Assembly: GCF_002099425.1 (NCBI RefSeq)
Contig: NW_018344037.1
Location: 7,959,001 to 8,023,000, forward strand
Length of the DNA: 64,000 nt
Direction: 5' to 3'
Source: Phascolarctos cinereus
Taxonomy: Eukaryota; Chordata; Mammalia; Diprotodontia; Phascolarctidae
A program made the translations under genes and the position numbers. Positions 1-11,376 of this stretch are shown one piece after another. The notes beneath the pieces are model-generated. The model saw only the letters and a list, made by a program, of their open reading frames with translations. It was not told the DNA's origin and made no database searches. The number at the start of each line of letters is the position of its first letter. Within the stretch, counting starts at the first letter, position 1.

Positions 1-275
1 CTGGTATCAGTGAGATGATTAGACTTTTAACTGTGACTATAGTGAAACCACAGTAAATAAAAGAATGCTTCAACACCTAATTCAACTGTGTCCTGATGAA
101 TTTTATTTAGGAAAGTCATTTAGTGAACCAAGCCCAAATTAATTAAGGATGTAGGATATAACTACTTGATGGTCTGTAATGTGTTTACTTCTGGCTTCCA
201 CAAGGGAAAGGTTCCATCACCCTATAGCATTAGAGGAGTTTGTCAAATACATGTAACATGAACACAAGTTCACAG

Positions 276-311
<36 letters not shown>

Positions 312-761
312 AAAGTTGACAGCCATTTATTTAGATCAAATTTGTATCCCAGTACAAATAGTTTTAGACCTATAAAATAAATTGAGCATAAGTGATACCA
401 TGTAAGTAATTTACGTGTTGTATTTGAAAATGTATCTTAAAATCAATGGATTCCATGGCCACATTGCCATTTTATTCTACATAATATTGAGCTCAGGTAA
501 GCATTATCATTATCATCAAAAACAAGGATGAAAAGAAAGACATCAGGATGTTGCTCCTATTACAAAAGAGTCAATATGTAGCATACATGAATCTTGTATT
601 AACAATTATATTTGAACAGATATTTTAAGTGCCTACTCTGTGTACATGAATAATCTTCCCTTTCACCTCTGGCCTTCCATATATGGTTTTATGTATCCCT
701 TGAAGGGAGAGGAAGAGGGAAAAAAATGATGAGGAGGAAGACTGTTTTGATCATATAATCA
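1..761. other. Unassigned AT-rich DNA
   Basis: No ORF with recognisable protein similarity and no repeat family that I can name, apart from the (GT)n run at 278-309. It may be intergenic or intronic. Confidence 0.5.
278..309. repeat. (GT)n microsatellite
   Basis: A perfect run of about 16 GT units, directly visible. Long pure runs like this are usually length-polymorphic. Confidence 0.95.
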
Positions 762-783
762 CAACGTTTATTTTCCAAACAAT

Positions 784-1247
784 TTTATTGAAACGTGCTA
801 GAAGCCCAGAGGCAGGCAGCACAAATATATGAACAGGAAGAAAAAATCACACACACCAATAATTTCAAAAAGTGAAGGTTAATCTTGGAGATGTAGACAC
901 CCCTCTCTGGAGACTTGCAGCGTTTCCATTATGATTAAGCCTCTACTAAAACTAGCATTAGAAAAGGAATATAAGAACTTTTGCAAAAAAAAAAAAACCT
1001 GCAGAAAGGAAAGGTAGGTGGGTTTCCTGCTTGGGCGTCGTCCTTGGTGTGTAATTAGGAAGCATGCTGAGGAGTGGAGAAACCCAGCTTTGGGGTGTAG
1101 GGGAATGGACCATTTGAATTCTTCATCATGGTTCAGAAAGCCCAGGGTCTCCACCACTCTTGGAGTCCCACTCCAATAGGCCTGAGGAGCTTCTTTCACT
1201 TTTCTCCCTTTTTTTTCCATCTCTTTTTGTCCAGGTTTAACTTCCAT
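784..1247 (-). other. Unidentified ORF with downstream AATAAA
   Basis: A 122-codon ORF runs on the minus strand from 1247 to 879. It starts MEVKPGQKEMEKKGRK and contains a stretch reading GFLNHDEEFKWSIPLHPKAG. About 90 nt after its stop is a minus-strand AATAAA (789-784), the order expected at the end of an mRNA. The block is richer in GC than its flanks. No poly(T) is seen on the plus strand below 784, which argues against a recent processed retrocopy. The ORF abuts the L2 element that begins near 1260. I do not recognise the protein. It could be a terminal exon, an old retrocopy, or chance. Confidence 0.25.
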
Positions 1248-1259
1248 CTTCTATTGCAC

Positions 1260-3540
1260 CTTTACTTGTAGTTAACCATCCAAACCACGTCCCCTATCCC
1301 CTACCAACTGATTACTTATATCTATCCCTTTCAACTTTCCCACCCCAAATTCCAACCAAATGTCTTCTATCCTTCCACTATGTACTCTGGAATGCCTATT
1401 CTTTTTTCTTTTTTTCTGGTGAAGCAATTGGGGTTAAGTGCCTTACCCAGAGTCACACAGCTACTGAGTATTACATGTCTGAGACTGGATTTGAACTCAT
1501 GTCCTCCTGACTGCAGGGCCAATGCTCTATCCATTGCGCCACCTACCTGCCCCAGGGATGCCTATTCTTTAGGCAATAAACTTACCTTCACCCATAATCT
1601 TTTGCTCTCTCACTCTTTCCATCTTCTAATTATTACTGAAAACTGGCTTCCTATTGATGACAGCTTTTCTGACCACCCTTTCCATTACTGGCTGCAACTT
1701 CACTCATTTCCCTTGGCTCACTGGCTGAGGTGATGGAGTCAGAATACTCTTTGTTCCCCATTGCCACTGCCAGGTTTCCCCCTACTTCCATCAATCAGTA
1801 ACTTCTAACTTCTTCTTCCTTTTTTCAAACAATTTTGTACCTGACTGACAATATTTTTCTTCTCCAACTCCTCTCATATTTGGGGACTTCAAAATATGTA
1901 TTGAAACTTTCCCTCAAACACTTTACCCAATCAGTTCCTCAATTTACTCACTTCCAGTTAGCTACTTCTCTACCCTACCTCACCCACACACAATCTTACA
2001 TTAACCCACAAATGCACCCCCTGTATGTCCAAAATTCCCTTGTGATTCTTTATGCCTCTCACTTTGCCTCCCCTTATCAGATCCTAATCTTTATCCACAC
2101 TATAAGCTTCAAACCCTCAACCTCAGATATATTTTTCCCTAAGCCATTTTCCCTGCATTTGCCACTCTCTCCTCTTTTCCCTTTCTTGACTTCTTGGTCA
2201 ATCAGTTAAACACTATGCTGTCCTCTTCTACTGAGTTCCTTGATGCCAAGCCTCAGCCTTGAAAAAGTACCGCCACCCATCACCTTCACTACTACACACA
2301 TGTTGCTGAATAACAGTAGATAAAACGATGTATCCATTCTCACTTCTCTGACAAATTTGCAAATTTATGTTACCATCCTCAAATGAGCCCTCAATGTTGT
2401 TATACAATTTTACTATACCTCATTTATTAACTTGTCCTATTCTCCACAATGACTTTTCCAAACCTTTTCATACCTCCTCAAATTTCCATCATTTCCTCTT
2501 CTCCTCCCACCTTGCCTCATGTTTTACAGAAAACAAACAAATTGAGGCAAGTGCTTTGGCAAGAGCTCCCTCTTTCCCCATCTTCCATATTTCATATTAT
2601 TTATATGCTTTCTACAACTATTTCTTCTTTCATCTATCATAAGGAGATAGCCTTACTGCTTAAAAAAGCTAATGCTTTTACCTACGCAAGCAATCCCATT
2701 ACATCTCATGTCTTCCCAAAGATTGTGCCTTCTGCCACCCCTGGTCTATCACTTATGTTCAACCTCTCCCCTGTTTACTGGCTGCATCTAAATTGCCTAT
2801 CAATATAATTTATGTGTTTTTCTTTCTCAAAAAATAGTAACTTGATCTTTCTATCTTAAATAACTAAGTTCCACTCTCTGTGGGTAAATTCCTGGGAAAG
2901 AAAGCACTCAACAGTAGGTATATTCACTTTATCTCCTCTTCCTCTCCTCTTATTCCCTCATAATTTCTCTCTCTCCACCTCAGTATTCAACCAAAACTGT
3001 TCTCTCTGAAGTTACTAATGGCTTTTGTTCAGTTTTCTTTCTCCTCGACCTCTCTGTAAACTTTGACACAGTTGGTTATCCTCTTATCCTTGATATTCTC
3101 TTGTCTTTAAGTTCTCAGAACAACATTCTCTTATAATTTTCCTCCTATCAGAGTGCCCCTTTTTAGTCTCTTTTTTTGGATCCTCATCTAAGAGGTCATA
3201 CTCTCTAACTCTAGATGACTGTCAAAGCTCTGTCCTGGGCCTTATTATCTTCTTTCTCTATAATACTTCGCTTGGTGATCTAATAAGCTCCTAAAGATTT
3301 AATTTTTATTTCTATGCTAATGAATTTCAAGTCTACTTAGCCTATTCTAATGGCTCTCCTAACCTCCAATCTTTCATCTCCAGCTTCCTTTCAGACATCT
3401 TGAACTGGATATTTAATAAACATCTTAAATTCAACATGTCCAAAACTAAACTTATTTTCTTTCCCCTAATCCTCACCCTTTGAAATATCTTTGTTTCCAT
3501 TGAAGGCAACATCATCATTCCATTACTCTCCTTCATAAAG
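1260..3540 (+). mobile_element. L2-type LINE, ORF2 remnant
   Basis: Degraded non-LTR retrotransposon of the CR1/L2 clade. Conceptual reading gives, in order, an endonuclease start (WNAYS, then SLGNKLTF and LLIITENWLPIDDS, like the NARSLxNK and LTETWL motifs of L2), a GDFKI block near 1885, an RT block with DLSVNFDTVGYP near 3050 (family FDTVDH), FYANEFQVYL near 3320 (the YADDTQLYLS equivalent, now lacking the DD), and DILNWIFNKHLKFNMSKTKL near 3400 (family DISSWM...LKLNxSKTE). It is full of stops and frameshifts, so it is ancient. A SINE at 1405-1557 interrupts the endonuclease. The 3' UTR does not follow; instead an opposite-strand L2 tail begins at 3541. Confidence 0.8.
1405..1557 (-). mobile_element. 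tRNA-derived marsupial SINE (WSINE1/WALLSI-like)
   Basis: Read on the minus strand it begins GGGGCAGGTAGGTGGCGCA, followed by ATGGATAGAGCATTGG and GTTCAAATCCAG, the A- and B-box region of a tRNA-related pol III promoter, and ends in an A-rich tail (T-run at 1401-1416 on plus). It is flanked by a perfect 13-bp direct repeat ATGCCTATTCTTT (1392-1404 and 1558-1570), which is the target-site duplication. It sits inside the L2 endonuclease reading frame and is clearly younger than it. The exact subfamily name is uncertain. Confidence 0.9.
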
Positions 3541-3650
3541 GTTTTGTTAAGCATCAGGCACTGTGCTCTATGCTAGGGATGCAAAGAAATGCCAACATAC
3601 ATCCCCTACCCTCAAGGAGCTCACATTCTTTATATCACTTTTAATTTACA
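3541..3650 (-). mobile_element. L2 3'-end fragment
   Basis: The sequence GCATCAGGCACTGTGCT, then CTAGGGATGCAAAGA and AGGAGCTCACATTCT, is the reverse complement of the conserved L2 3' UTR. It is on the opposite strand to the L2 ORF remnant just before it, so it is a separate copy or a rearranged end. Confidence 0.7.
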
Positions 3651-3719
3651 GAATAAAATAAGAACTCCCATAATAGTACAATAAAAAAGATGATTGTATG
3701 TGAAACTGAAAATCTACTT

Positions 3720-5495
3720 AACATAACTTGCTATTCTTTTCAAATATACAACAAAATTTTCTTGTAAATTTCTTTGTTCTTTTTTTCTTTCCTCCCCACC
3801 CATGTCCCAGAGATGGCTACCATTAGACATAAATATGCCTATGTGTGTGTGTGTGTGTGTATATATTTCTCTGTGTGTCTGTGTAATATTATTCTATACA
3901 TACTTCTATTTATTAGTTCTTTTTCTGGATGCAGATCATATCTTCCTTCATATGTCCGTTATAGTTAATTGGGGTATTTATAGTAGACAAAATAACTTAT
4001 TCACTCAAAGTCATTCTTAAAACAGTATTTTTGTTACTATATTCAATGTTCTTTTGGTCCTTTTAGTATCACTCTTCATTGTTTCATGCAAGTCTTCTAT
4101 GTTTTTTTCCCTCCAAAATCATTGAGCTCATCAGTTCTATAGCACAGTAGCATTCCATCACAATCATATACCACAACTCATTCAGCCATTCTCCAATTGA
4201 TGGGCATCCCTACAATTTGTAGTTCCAGCACAAAGATAGTTGCTATAAACATTTTCAAATATATAAGTTCTTTTCCTTTTTCCTTAATCATCTTTGGAAA
4301 CAGACCAAGTAGTGGCATTGCTGAGTCAAAGGATAGAGATAGTTCAACACCTCTTTAGGAATAATTTCAAATTGCTCTCCAAAATGGTTGGATCATTTAA
4401 CAATTCCACAACAATGAGTTAGTATCCCAATTTTTCCACATCCTTTCTAACATTTGTAACTTCCCCTTCTATCATGTTATAGCCAATCTAGTAGGTATAA
4501 AATGATATCTCAAAGTTGTTTTAATGAGCATTTCTCTGATCAATAGTGATTTATAGCATTATTATGTAACTATAAATTGTTTTGATTTCTTCACTAAAAA
4601 ACTTCCTTTCTTAACTTTTGATCATTTATCAGTTGGAGAATGACCCTTATTCTTATAGGTTTGATAAAAGTTATAATTAGTATTTGTGAATTTCCATCCA
4701 TCTTATTTTTACTCACTATTTTCCTTCTCAGCCTCTCTTTGGACCCTATCCCTATTAGTATATTTTATACATTACACTTTTATTCCTTATTTTACCCACA
4801 TCTCTAAAATTCCCTCCCTTATATTCTTACCCACCTCCTAATCTTATGTTATATAACCTTTTAAAGTCCTCCCCAATTCATCCTCCACTTTTCTCACCTC
4901 TCTAGAAGTTCAGGAGACTTCTAAATCTCTTCAGATACATGCTTTGTTTCCTCTTCAACTCAGATGAGAGTAAGATTCCTACATTAACAGCACTCCACTT
5001 CCACCTTTTTCCTGTGTTAGCTCTTCCTTTTACACTTCATTTTTATGAGGTAATTGCTCTTTATTTACCTTTTCCTACCCAATTTTGTTTTCAGAATCAC
5101 CCCCTCATACAAAACTTAGTTACCACCTTTCTTTAAAACTCTCTTAGTTATGCTGACAGTTTTAAGAATACTGATAACATTTTCATCTATGCAATAAGTA
5201 GAGTTTGAACTTAATGAGCTCTTTATAATTAATCTTTAATGGTTTCCTTATATTTCTTCTGGATCATTTATATGGAAATTTCCATTGAGTTTTGGTCTTT
5301 TTGTTAGAAGTACCTGAAAGTCTTTCAGTTCATCAAAAGTCCATTTTTTTCATTCAGGATTGTACTCAATTTTTCTGGATGTTATTCTTGGATACAACCA
5401 GAGCCCTTTTGCTTTTTAAAATATAATGTTCTAAGATCTACAGTCTTTTAGTGTAGAAGCCTCTAGGTCTTGTAAAATCTTTCCTCACTCAACTG
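3720..5495 (-). mobile_element. HAL1-like L1 copy lacking most of ORF2
   Basis: Minus-strand L1 derivative. From its 3' end inward: 3' UTR with a T/C-rich block (3740-3830); the last part of ORF2 (about 4090-4655, including sequences matching 'caattgatgggcatcc' and 'gtagtggcattgctgagtcaaagg'); then with no RT or endonuclease sequence the ORF1-ORF2 spacer (about 4670-5250) and ORF1 C-terminal sequence (about 5300-5490). The same order is seen in the half-L1 (HAL1) elements known from mammals. A (TG)n run lies at 3842-3860. Decay is heavy, so it is old; the 5' end is truncated in ORF1. Confidence 0.65.
3842..3860. repeat. (TG)n microsatellite
   Basis: About nine to ten TG units inside the HAL1-like 3' UTR, directly visible. 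Confidence 0.9.
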
Positions 5496-5579
5496 TCTGC
5501 TGTTTAGATGAAAGGTTTCAGATAAAAGTTCCTGAAATGAAATTTATCGAGGCCATGAATGATGTGAAAGTTGAGGTGA

Positions 5580-7255
5580 AATGGACCTTACATTTATTTT
5601 TCATTTTTTAGCCTTAAATCTTAAAACTTAAATACAAAATAAGAAAAGAAAAATCATGTTATTTGTACAGCAGAATATGAGAGGAATCAAAATATATAGC
5701 AATAAATTTCCATTTCTAGAAAGTCTCTATAATAAATACTATACATGTTGAGAGCTGTCCCTCTTTCTTTCCTTCTTTGTAAGTTTTCTTTTGTTCTCTA
5801 CTTTGCACTTTTTACTTCATTCTTTTTTCCCTTCCCTATCCCTCTGCCCCCAAGAAGGCTATAGTTAAACTTGGGATATGTTTATATAGAGATATAGATG
5901 TATACATACACATACACAAATATACACATACACACATATACATACATACATACATACATATATATAGACATAGATATTCCCTAACAAATTCTACTCCCGG
6001 TCTTGGTTTTTATGTTTATGCTTATCTCTTATTTCCTGTCCCTTCTACCTTGTCCTCTTCTTACTTAACCTACCTCTGCCCCCAGGATTCCTCTCTCATC
6101 CTCCCATCCCATTAATCTAAACACCCTTCTATGCACCTCTCTAATCCATTCCTTTGCTCTCCCTTCTAGAGACCTCTCCCTTATTCTCTTCCCCATTCCT
6201 ATATCCTTACCATCTTTTTTCTTTCTGGATTTAGAAGACTATAGTCTTCTAGATATATATTATTTTTCCCTCTTGAATCCATTCCTGATGAAAATAGCTT
6301 TCCAGAACTAACAGCCCTCCTTCCCCATCTAATATCTCTTTGTCAGTTCTTCCTCTTGCACTTCATTTGTATGATAAGTACTCTTTTTAGCTGTTCCTAA
6401 ACAGTTTTGATATTTAAAGTCATATCATACTCAGGTCTACCCTAGTCTTTCTTATGAACTATCCAATTACTAATAATGATCTAGTCTGTCTTTATTTAAT
6501 CCCCTGTAATTAGTCCTTAGAATGTACCTTATATTTCTCTTGGCTCATGTATGTCAAATCTTCTATTAAGTTCAGTTTTTTTTTTTAAAACAAAGTCCTG
6601 AAAGTCTGATAATTCACCAAATGTTCATTTTTCCCCATTCAGGATTATGCTTAACAATGCTGGATATGATATTTTCAGCTGGAATACCAGTTTTTCTGCT
6701 CTTTGATACATAATGTTTCAAGGCTTTGGTCTTTTAGTGTCACTATTGCTAGCTCTTGTGTGATTCTAATTGTGGCACTGCTATATTTAAATTATTTTTT
6801 TTTCTTGTTGCATGTAATATTTTGTTCCTGAGCTGGAGGCTTTAGAATTTGACTACTATATTCCTTTGGGTTTTCCTAGTAGGATCTGTTTCAGGTGGTG
6901 ATAGGTGTATTTTTTTCTATTTCTACTTTTGACTCTTGTCCTAATGATTCAAGAGAATTTTCTTTGATAATTTCTTGTATTATCATGTCAATATTTTTTT
7001 TATCATAGCCTTCAGATAGATTATTCTTATGTTTTCTTCATCTGTTCTTCAGTTCAGTGGTTTTTCTTATGATATGTTTCACATTCTCTTCTGTTTTTTC
7101 ACTCTTTATTTTTTGTTATATTATTTCTTGATCTTTTATAACTTTTCTGGCTTCCCCTTGCCCAATTCTGATTTTCAAGGAATTGATTTCCTTCTTAAGA
7201 TTCTGGATCTCCATTTCTAATTGATTTGATTTCTGTTTATAATCTTCTTGTTTTT
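5580..7255 (-). mobile_element. HAL1-like L1 copy with no ORF2
   Basis: Minus-strand copy related to the one at 3720-5495. It has the same 3' UTR type (5580-5900; compare 'tagccttcttgggggcagag' here with the matching block near 3800), then the ORF1-ORF2 spacer (about 5985-6560) and ORF1 from C-terminal domain to coiled coil (6590-7255). No endonuclease, RT or ORF2 C-terminal sequence is visible between the 3' UTR and the spacer. The 5' end stops in the coiled-coil part of ORF1 at a head-to-head junction with the next copy. Confidence 0.6.
5890..5975. repeat. TA/CA-rich tetranucleotide microsatellite
   Basis: Imperfect (ACAT)n and (ATAC)n repeats ending in TATATATAGACATAGAT, inside the 3' UTR of the HAL1-like copy. 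Confidence 0.85.
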
Positions 7256-8790
7256 CTTGTGTTGTTCTATGAAGGGAAAGTGCCCTGAGATTCTAGAACC
7301 AGAGGATAAATTCAAAAATGAAAGAATGCACCACTCACTTCCTGAAAGATATCCCCAAATGAAAACTTCCAGGAATATTACAGCCAAATTCCAGATCTCC
7401 CAGATCAAGAATAAAATACACAAGCAGCCAAAAAGAAATAATCCAAATATCATGGAGCCACAGTGAGGATAACACAAGATTTAGCAGCTTCTATAGTAAA
7501 GAATCAAAGGAATTGCAGTATGATGTGTTGAGGACAAAAGTCCTAGGATTACAACCAAGCATCACCTACCCAGAAAAATTGAGTGTAATCCTTCAGGGAA
7601 TCAAATGAATATTCAATGAAATAGAGAATTTTAAACATACCTGATTAAAAAAAAACTGGAGTTGAATAGAAAAACGGACTTTCATATATAAAATAAGCAT
7701 AAAAATGGAAACAGGAAAAAAATATATCACAAGGAATATGATAATGTTAAATTGCTCATATTACTACATGTGAAAGTTATATTTATAATTCCTAAAACTT
7801 TCTCATTGTTAAGGAAGTTGGAAAGAGTATACATAGACAGAAAGCAGAGACATGAGTTGAATGTGATGGCACAATTATCTAAAAAAGGGGGGGATGGGAA
7901 AGAAGGCACTGGGAGAAGGGGAAATGAGAGGTAGAATTATATAAATTATATGACATAAAAGAGGCCTGAAAAAGATTTTACACTGGAGGGGAAAGTGTGG
8001 GAAGAACCTTACTCTCATTGGAATTGGCTTAAAGAGGAAATAATAAGCATATTCAATTGTATATAGAGATCTATCTTACCAAACAAAATATAGGAAGGGA
8101 AGGGAATAAAATAAGGGGGGATGATAGAAGGGAGGGCAACTTGGGGTAGGTAAAAGTCAGAAAAAAAACACTTTTTAAAATGGACATGGTAAAAGGAGAG
8201 CGAGACAGAAAGAGAGAGAGAGAGGGAGGAAGGGAGAGAGAGAGAAGGATAAATAGGGGGAAATTAGATGGAGGGGAAGACATAGTTGGTAATTAATACT
8301 GTTAACAAATTTTACAGTGAGTTTTTCTCTTCAAGACTTCATTCTCAAAGATATAGAAAAGACAGTCAAATTTGGAGAAATAAGAGCTATTCCTCAATTG
8401 ATAAATGGTCAAAGGATATCAACAGGCTATTTTCAGCCAAAGTAATTAAAGCTATCTATAGCCATATGAAAATATGCTCTAAATCATCATTGATGAGAAA
8501 AATGCAAATTTAAACAACTCTGAACTACCACCTTACACATGTTAACTTGGATACTATATCAGAAAAGGAAAATACAAATATTGGAAAACATGTGGGAAAA
8601 TTAAAACAATAATTGCTATTGGTGAAGTTGTATACTGATTCAACAATTCTGGAGAGCAATTTGGACTATGCCCAAAGGGCTATAAAACAATGCATACCCT
8701 TTAATAAAGCAATACTGCTATATAGCCCAAAGATAAAAAATCAAAAAAGGAAAAGGACCTATGTGTATAAAAATATTTTAATTAATTTAT
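7256..8790 (+). mobile_element. HAL1-like L1 copy, ORF1 joined to the ORF2 tail
   Basis: Plus-strand copy that begins in the middle of ORF1 (reading CPEILEPEDKFKNERMHHSLPER, the same block as CPEVLEPEGKITIERIHR of L1-A, at 7270-7345) and continues through the ORF1 C-terminus to about 7700. It then carries the purine-rich spacer (7700-8280) and a few codons of the ORF2 start. Near 8300-8320 it jumps to the ORF2 C-terminal region (QIWRNKSYSSIDKWSKDINRLFSAKVIKAIYSHMK, about 8365-8470). Some 3.1 kb of ORF2 present in L1-A is missing. It is cut off at its 3' side by the antisense copy at 8791. Confidence 0.65.
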
Positions 8791-10185
8791 TTTGATTTAT
8801 CAACAATTACTTCCATAAGCTTTTGAGTTTTATGTTTTTCTCCCCCTCCCTTCCTCCCTCCCCCCCCAAGACAGCACACAATCTGATATAGGCTATATGT
8901 ATACATTCCTATTAAACATATTTTCACATTAGGGATGTTGTAAGTAAGAATTAGAACCAATAGGAGGAACCACCAGAAAGAGGAAACAAAACACAACAGG
9001 AGAAAAAAAAAGCAAATACTATACTTCGATCTGCACTCAAACTCCATAGTTCTTTCTTTGGATGTGGGTAGCATTTTCCATCATGAGGCCTTTGGAGATG
9101 TTTTAGATCCTTATACCACTGAAAAGGGTTAAGTCTATCAATATTAGTACTCAACTGGTTATGTTTGGCTCCCTTCTTGAGCCAAATGTGATGAGAGTAA
9201 GATTTAAACAATGATCATCTCCTTCCCTTCTTTCCCTTGGGTGTAATAGGTTTTTGTTCCTTTTCCTGTAATGTTATTTACCCTGTCTGCCTCCTTCTTC
9301 CCTTCTCTCTCAGTACTTTTTCTTAGATCAGATTAATCCACTTACTTGGATCCATTTAACCCACTTGATTAGATTTTCTTTTTATCATTACATCAAAATC
9401 AACTTATACCTACTCCCTTTATGAATACCCCTTTAACATGGTGTAATAACATTACAGCTCTCAAGGGTTACAAGTGTCATATTCCCTTGTAGGGATGTAA
9501 ACAGTTTGCCTTTATTAATACCATGTTGTTTCTTTCTGTTCCATTTACTTTTTTTATGTCTCTCTAGAGTCTTGTATTTGAAGATCAAATTTTCTGTTGA
9601 TCTCTGGTGTTTTTATCATGAAGATGTGTAATTCCCCTATTTCACTGAATATCCATCTCCTCCCCTGAAAGATCATGCTCATTTTCACTGGGTAGATGAT
9701 CCTTAGTTGTAATCCAAGCTCCTTTGCCTTACAGATTATCATATTCTATGCCCTATTTTAATGTAGAAGTTGCAAGGTCCTGTGTAATCCTGACTGTGGT
9801 TCCATGATATTTAAATTGTTTCTTTCTGGCTGCTTGCAATATTTTCTCTTTGACCTGGTGATTTTGGAATTTGGCTACCAATTTCCTTGATGTTTTCAAT
9901 TTGAGATCTCTTTCAGGAGGTGATCAGTGAATTCTTTCTATGGCTATCTTACCTTCTGATCCTAGAACCTCATGGCAGTTTTACTTGATGGTTTGCTGAA
10001 AGATACTGTCCAGGATCTTTTTTTCATTGAGATTTTCAGGTAGACCAATAACTTTTTAATTGTCTTTCCAGGATTGATTTTCCAGGTCAGTTGTTTTACC
10101 AATGAGGCATTTTACATTTTCATCTATGTTTCATTCTTTTGTTTTCGTTTGACTGACTCTTTTTTTAAAATTATTTGACTATTAT
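8791..10185 (-). mobile_element. HAL1-like L1 copy, 3' UTR joined directly to the spacer
   Basis: Minus-strand copy. Its 3' UTR (8791 to about 9147) matches L1-A 22240-22600 and includes the 'ccatagttctttctttggatgtgg' block. Without any ORF2 sequence it passes at about 9148 into the ORF1-ORF2 spacer (compare 'cttgagccaaatgtgatgag' near 9180 with L1-A near 18135-18155), then ORF1 C-terminus and coiled coil (about 9550-10185). The 5' part is truncated. Both deletion ends fall outside ORF2, so all of ORF2 is gone. Confidence 0.7.
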
Positions 10186-10284
10186 ATTCATTAAGAGTGT
10201 TAAGCATTTTTACTCTCACTAAAACATTAATAGTAGTAAGATCAATGTGATTAAATATGCTTCATGTTTTTTTTAAATCATTGT

Positions 10285-10500
10285 TAAAATTTTGTGATAC
10301 AGAGATTCAAATAAGCATAACACAAGGTACAATTGTATATAGCACAAGTGCACATAAAATAAGGAGAAAAGAGAGTCACTGCAAATTACTCCTATATAAC
10401 CTGAGCAGGACAGATCTCATTTAGTTTGGAGAATCAGAAAGACTTCATGGGGAAGGTCACATGTGGGCTGGGTCTTGAAGGAAGGAAAAGCTCTTGACAA
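10285..10500 (-). mobile_element. L2 3' fragment
   Basis: The text 'gggctgggtcttgaaggaagg' (10469-10489) and the preceding block 'cacaaggtacaattgtatatagca' resemble the reverse-complement L2 tail. Decay is heavy and the boundaries are approximate. Confidence 0.5.
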
Positions 10501-10954
10501 GCTCCCCTTGAGATCAGTTCTAGTGGTTGACCTGACATGAAGTTTGTAGTTACTAAGATTCCTTCAGAAACTTATTTTTTTTTCTTTATGGATCTAACAT
10601 GATTGCCAATTGCCATAGGCAGTTACATGTGTTATATAACAGAAGAAAAAAATATTGTCAAAAGCCTTCAAAAGTTTTAGGTAGGTATCTTGTGATGCTG
10701 GGGGTCTCTTTACATCTAGTTTGCCAACTAGCCTTAGAATACCATGTGTTTATCACAATCTGATGGAGGCCCTTTGACCTCTCTGTTTCAAAAAATGTTT
10801 TCAAAAAAAAGCATCTCCCCAATATCCCCTAAGTAAAAACTGAAGCAAATAATTCATTGTTTCCCCCATGAGTGAACTTTTTATTTTTTGTATTGTTGTT
10901 GTTGTTCCACAAAGTGAAAGCTTTCTCTCTGTGCTTTGTTTAAAACACATGTTT
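10501..10954. other. Unassigned DNA before the ERV
   Basis: No coding signal and no repeat family recognised. It is the left flank of the provirus. Confidence 0.4.
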
Positions 10955-11354
10955 TGTTGAGGGCCAGCTCTGGGGAGTTGGAGGGCTTAGGCCAGCCCCA
11001 GTCTTACCTGTAGTTTGTACTAAGCCCAACAGCTGTCTAAACTCAGGATGTTGGCTCACCACCCCCCTGTTCTCTCTTGAGAACAGGATGCAGGAAGGGA
11101 GGAAACAGTTAGGATACAGGACAGACACAGGAAAAAAGGTAACAGACACGGTACAAGGAAGTAAGGAAATCACTTAATTAGGTTTCTGCTTTTCGTGAAA
11201 AATAATGTTACTATTGCTTGATCTAGTACTATCTAAGCCCAAGCCCTCAGATCGATAAACGGAGTTTGTTCTTCACTGCTCCTACCTGGCCTGTGATTCT
11301 TTCTTTCTTCATACTCTGCCGGCATCAGACCATGGCTGCAGATGCAGGCACTCA
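10955..11354 (+). repeat. 5' LTR of the ERV
   Basis: About 400 bp, starting TGTTGAGGGCC and ending GGCACTCA. It aligns along its whole length with 15178-15582. No canonical AATAAA is obvious; GATAAA near 11254 lies in the expected part of the LTR. The TG...CA ends are my choice. Confidence 0.88.
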
Positions 11355-11358
11355 CGTT

Positions 11359-11376
11359 TGGCACCCAAACAGGGAT
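11359..11376 (+). promoter_or_regulatory. Primer-binding site (tRNA-Lys-like)
   Basis: TGGCACCCAAACAGGGAT, four bases after the 5' LTR. It is close to the lysine tRNA primer site TGGCGCCCGAACAGGGA used by many beta- and lentiviruses. This is the position expected of a PBS. Confidence 0.8.

Noticed and set aside
1405-1557. tRNA gene
   Set aside because: The tRNA-like A and B boxes belong to SINE heads. No copy folds into a full tRNA with an intact acceptor stem, and each continues into a SINE body and tail. The same applies at 15595, 38436, 41731 and 56436.
1835-2808. Several 90-120-codon ORFs
   Set aside because: They are short open pieces in the CT-rich, decayed L2 sequence. Only some frames match the L2 protein.
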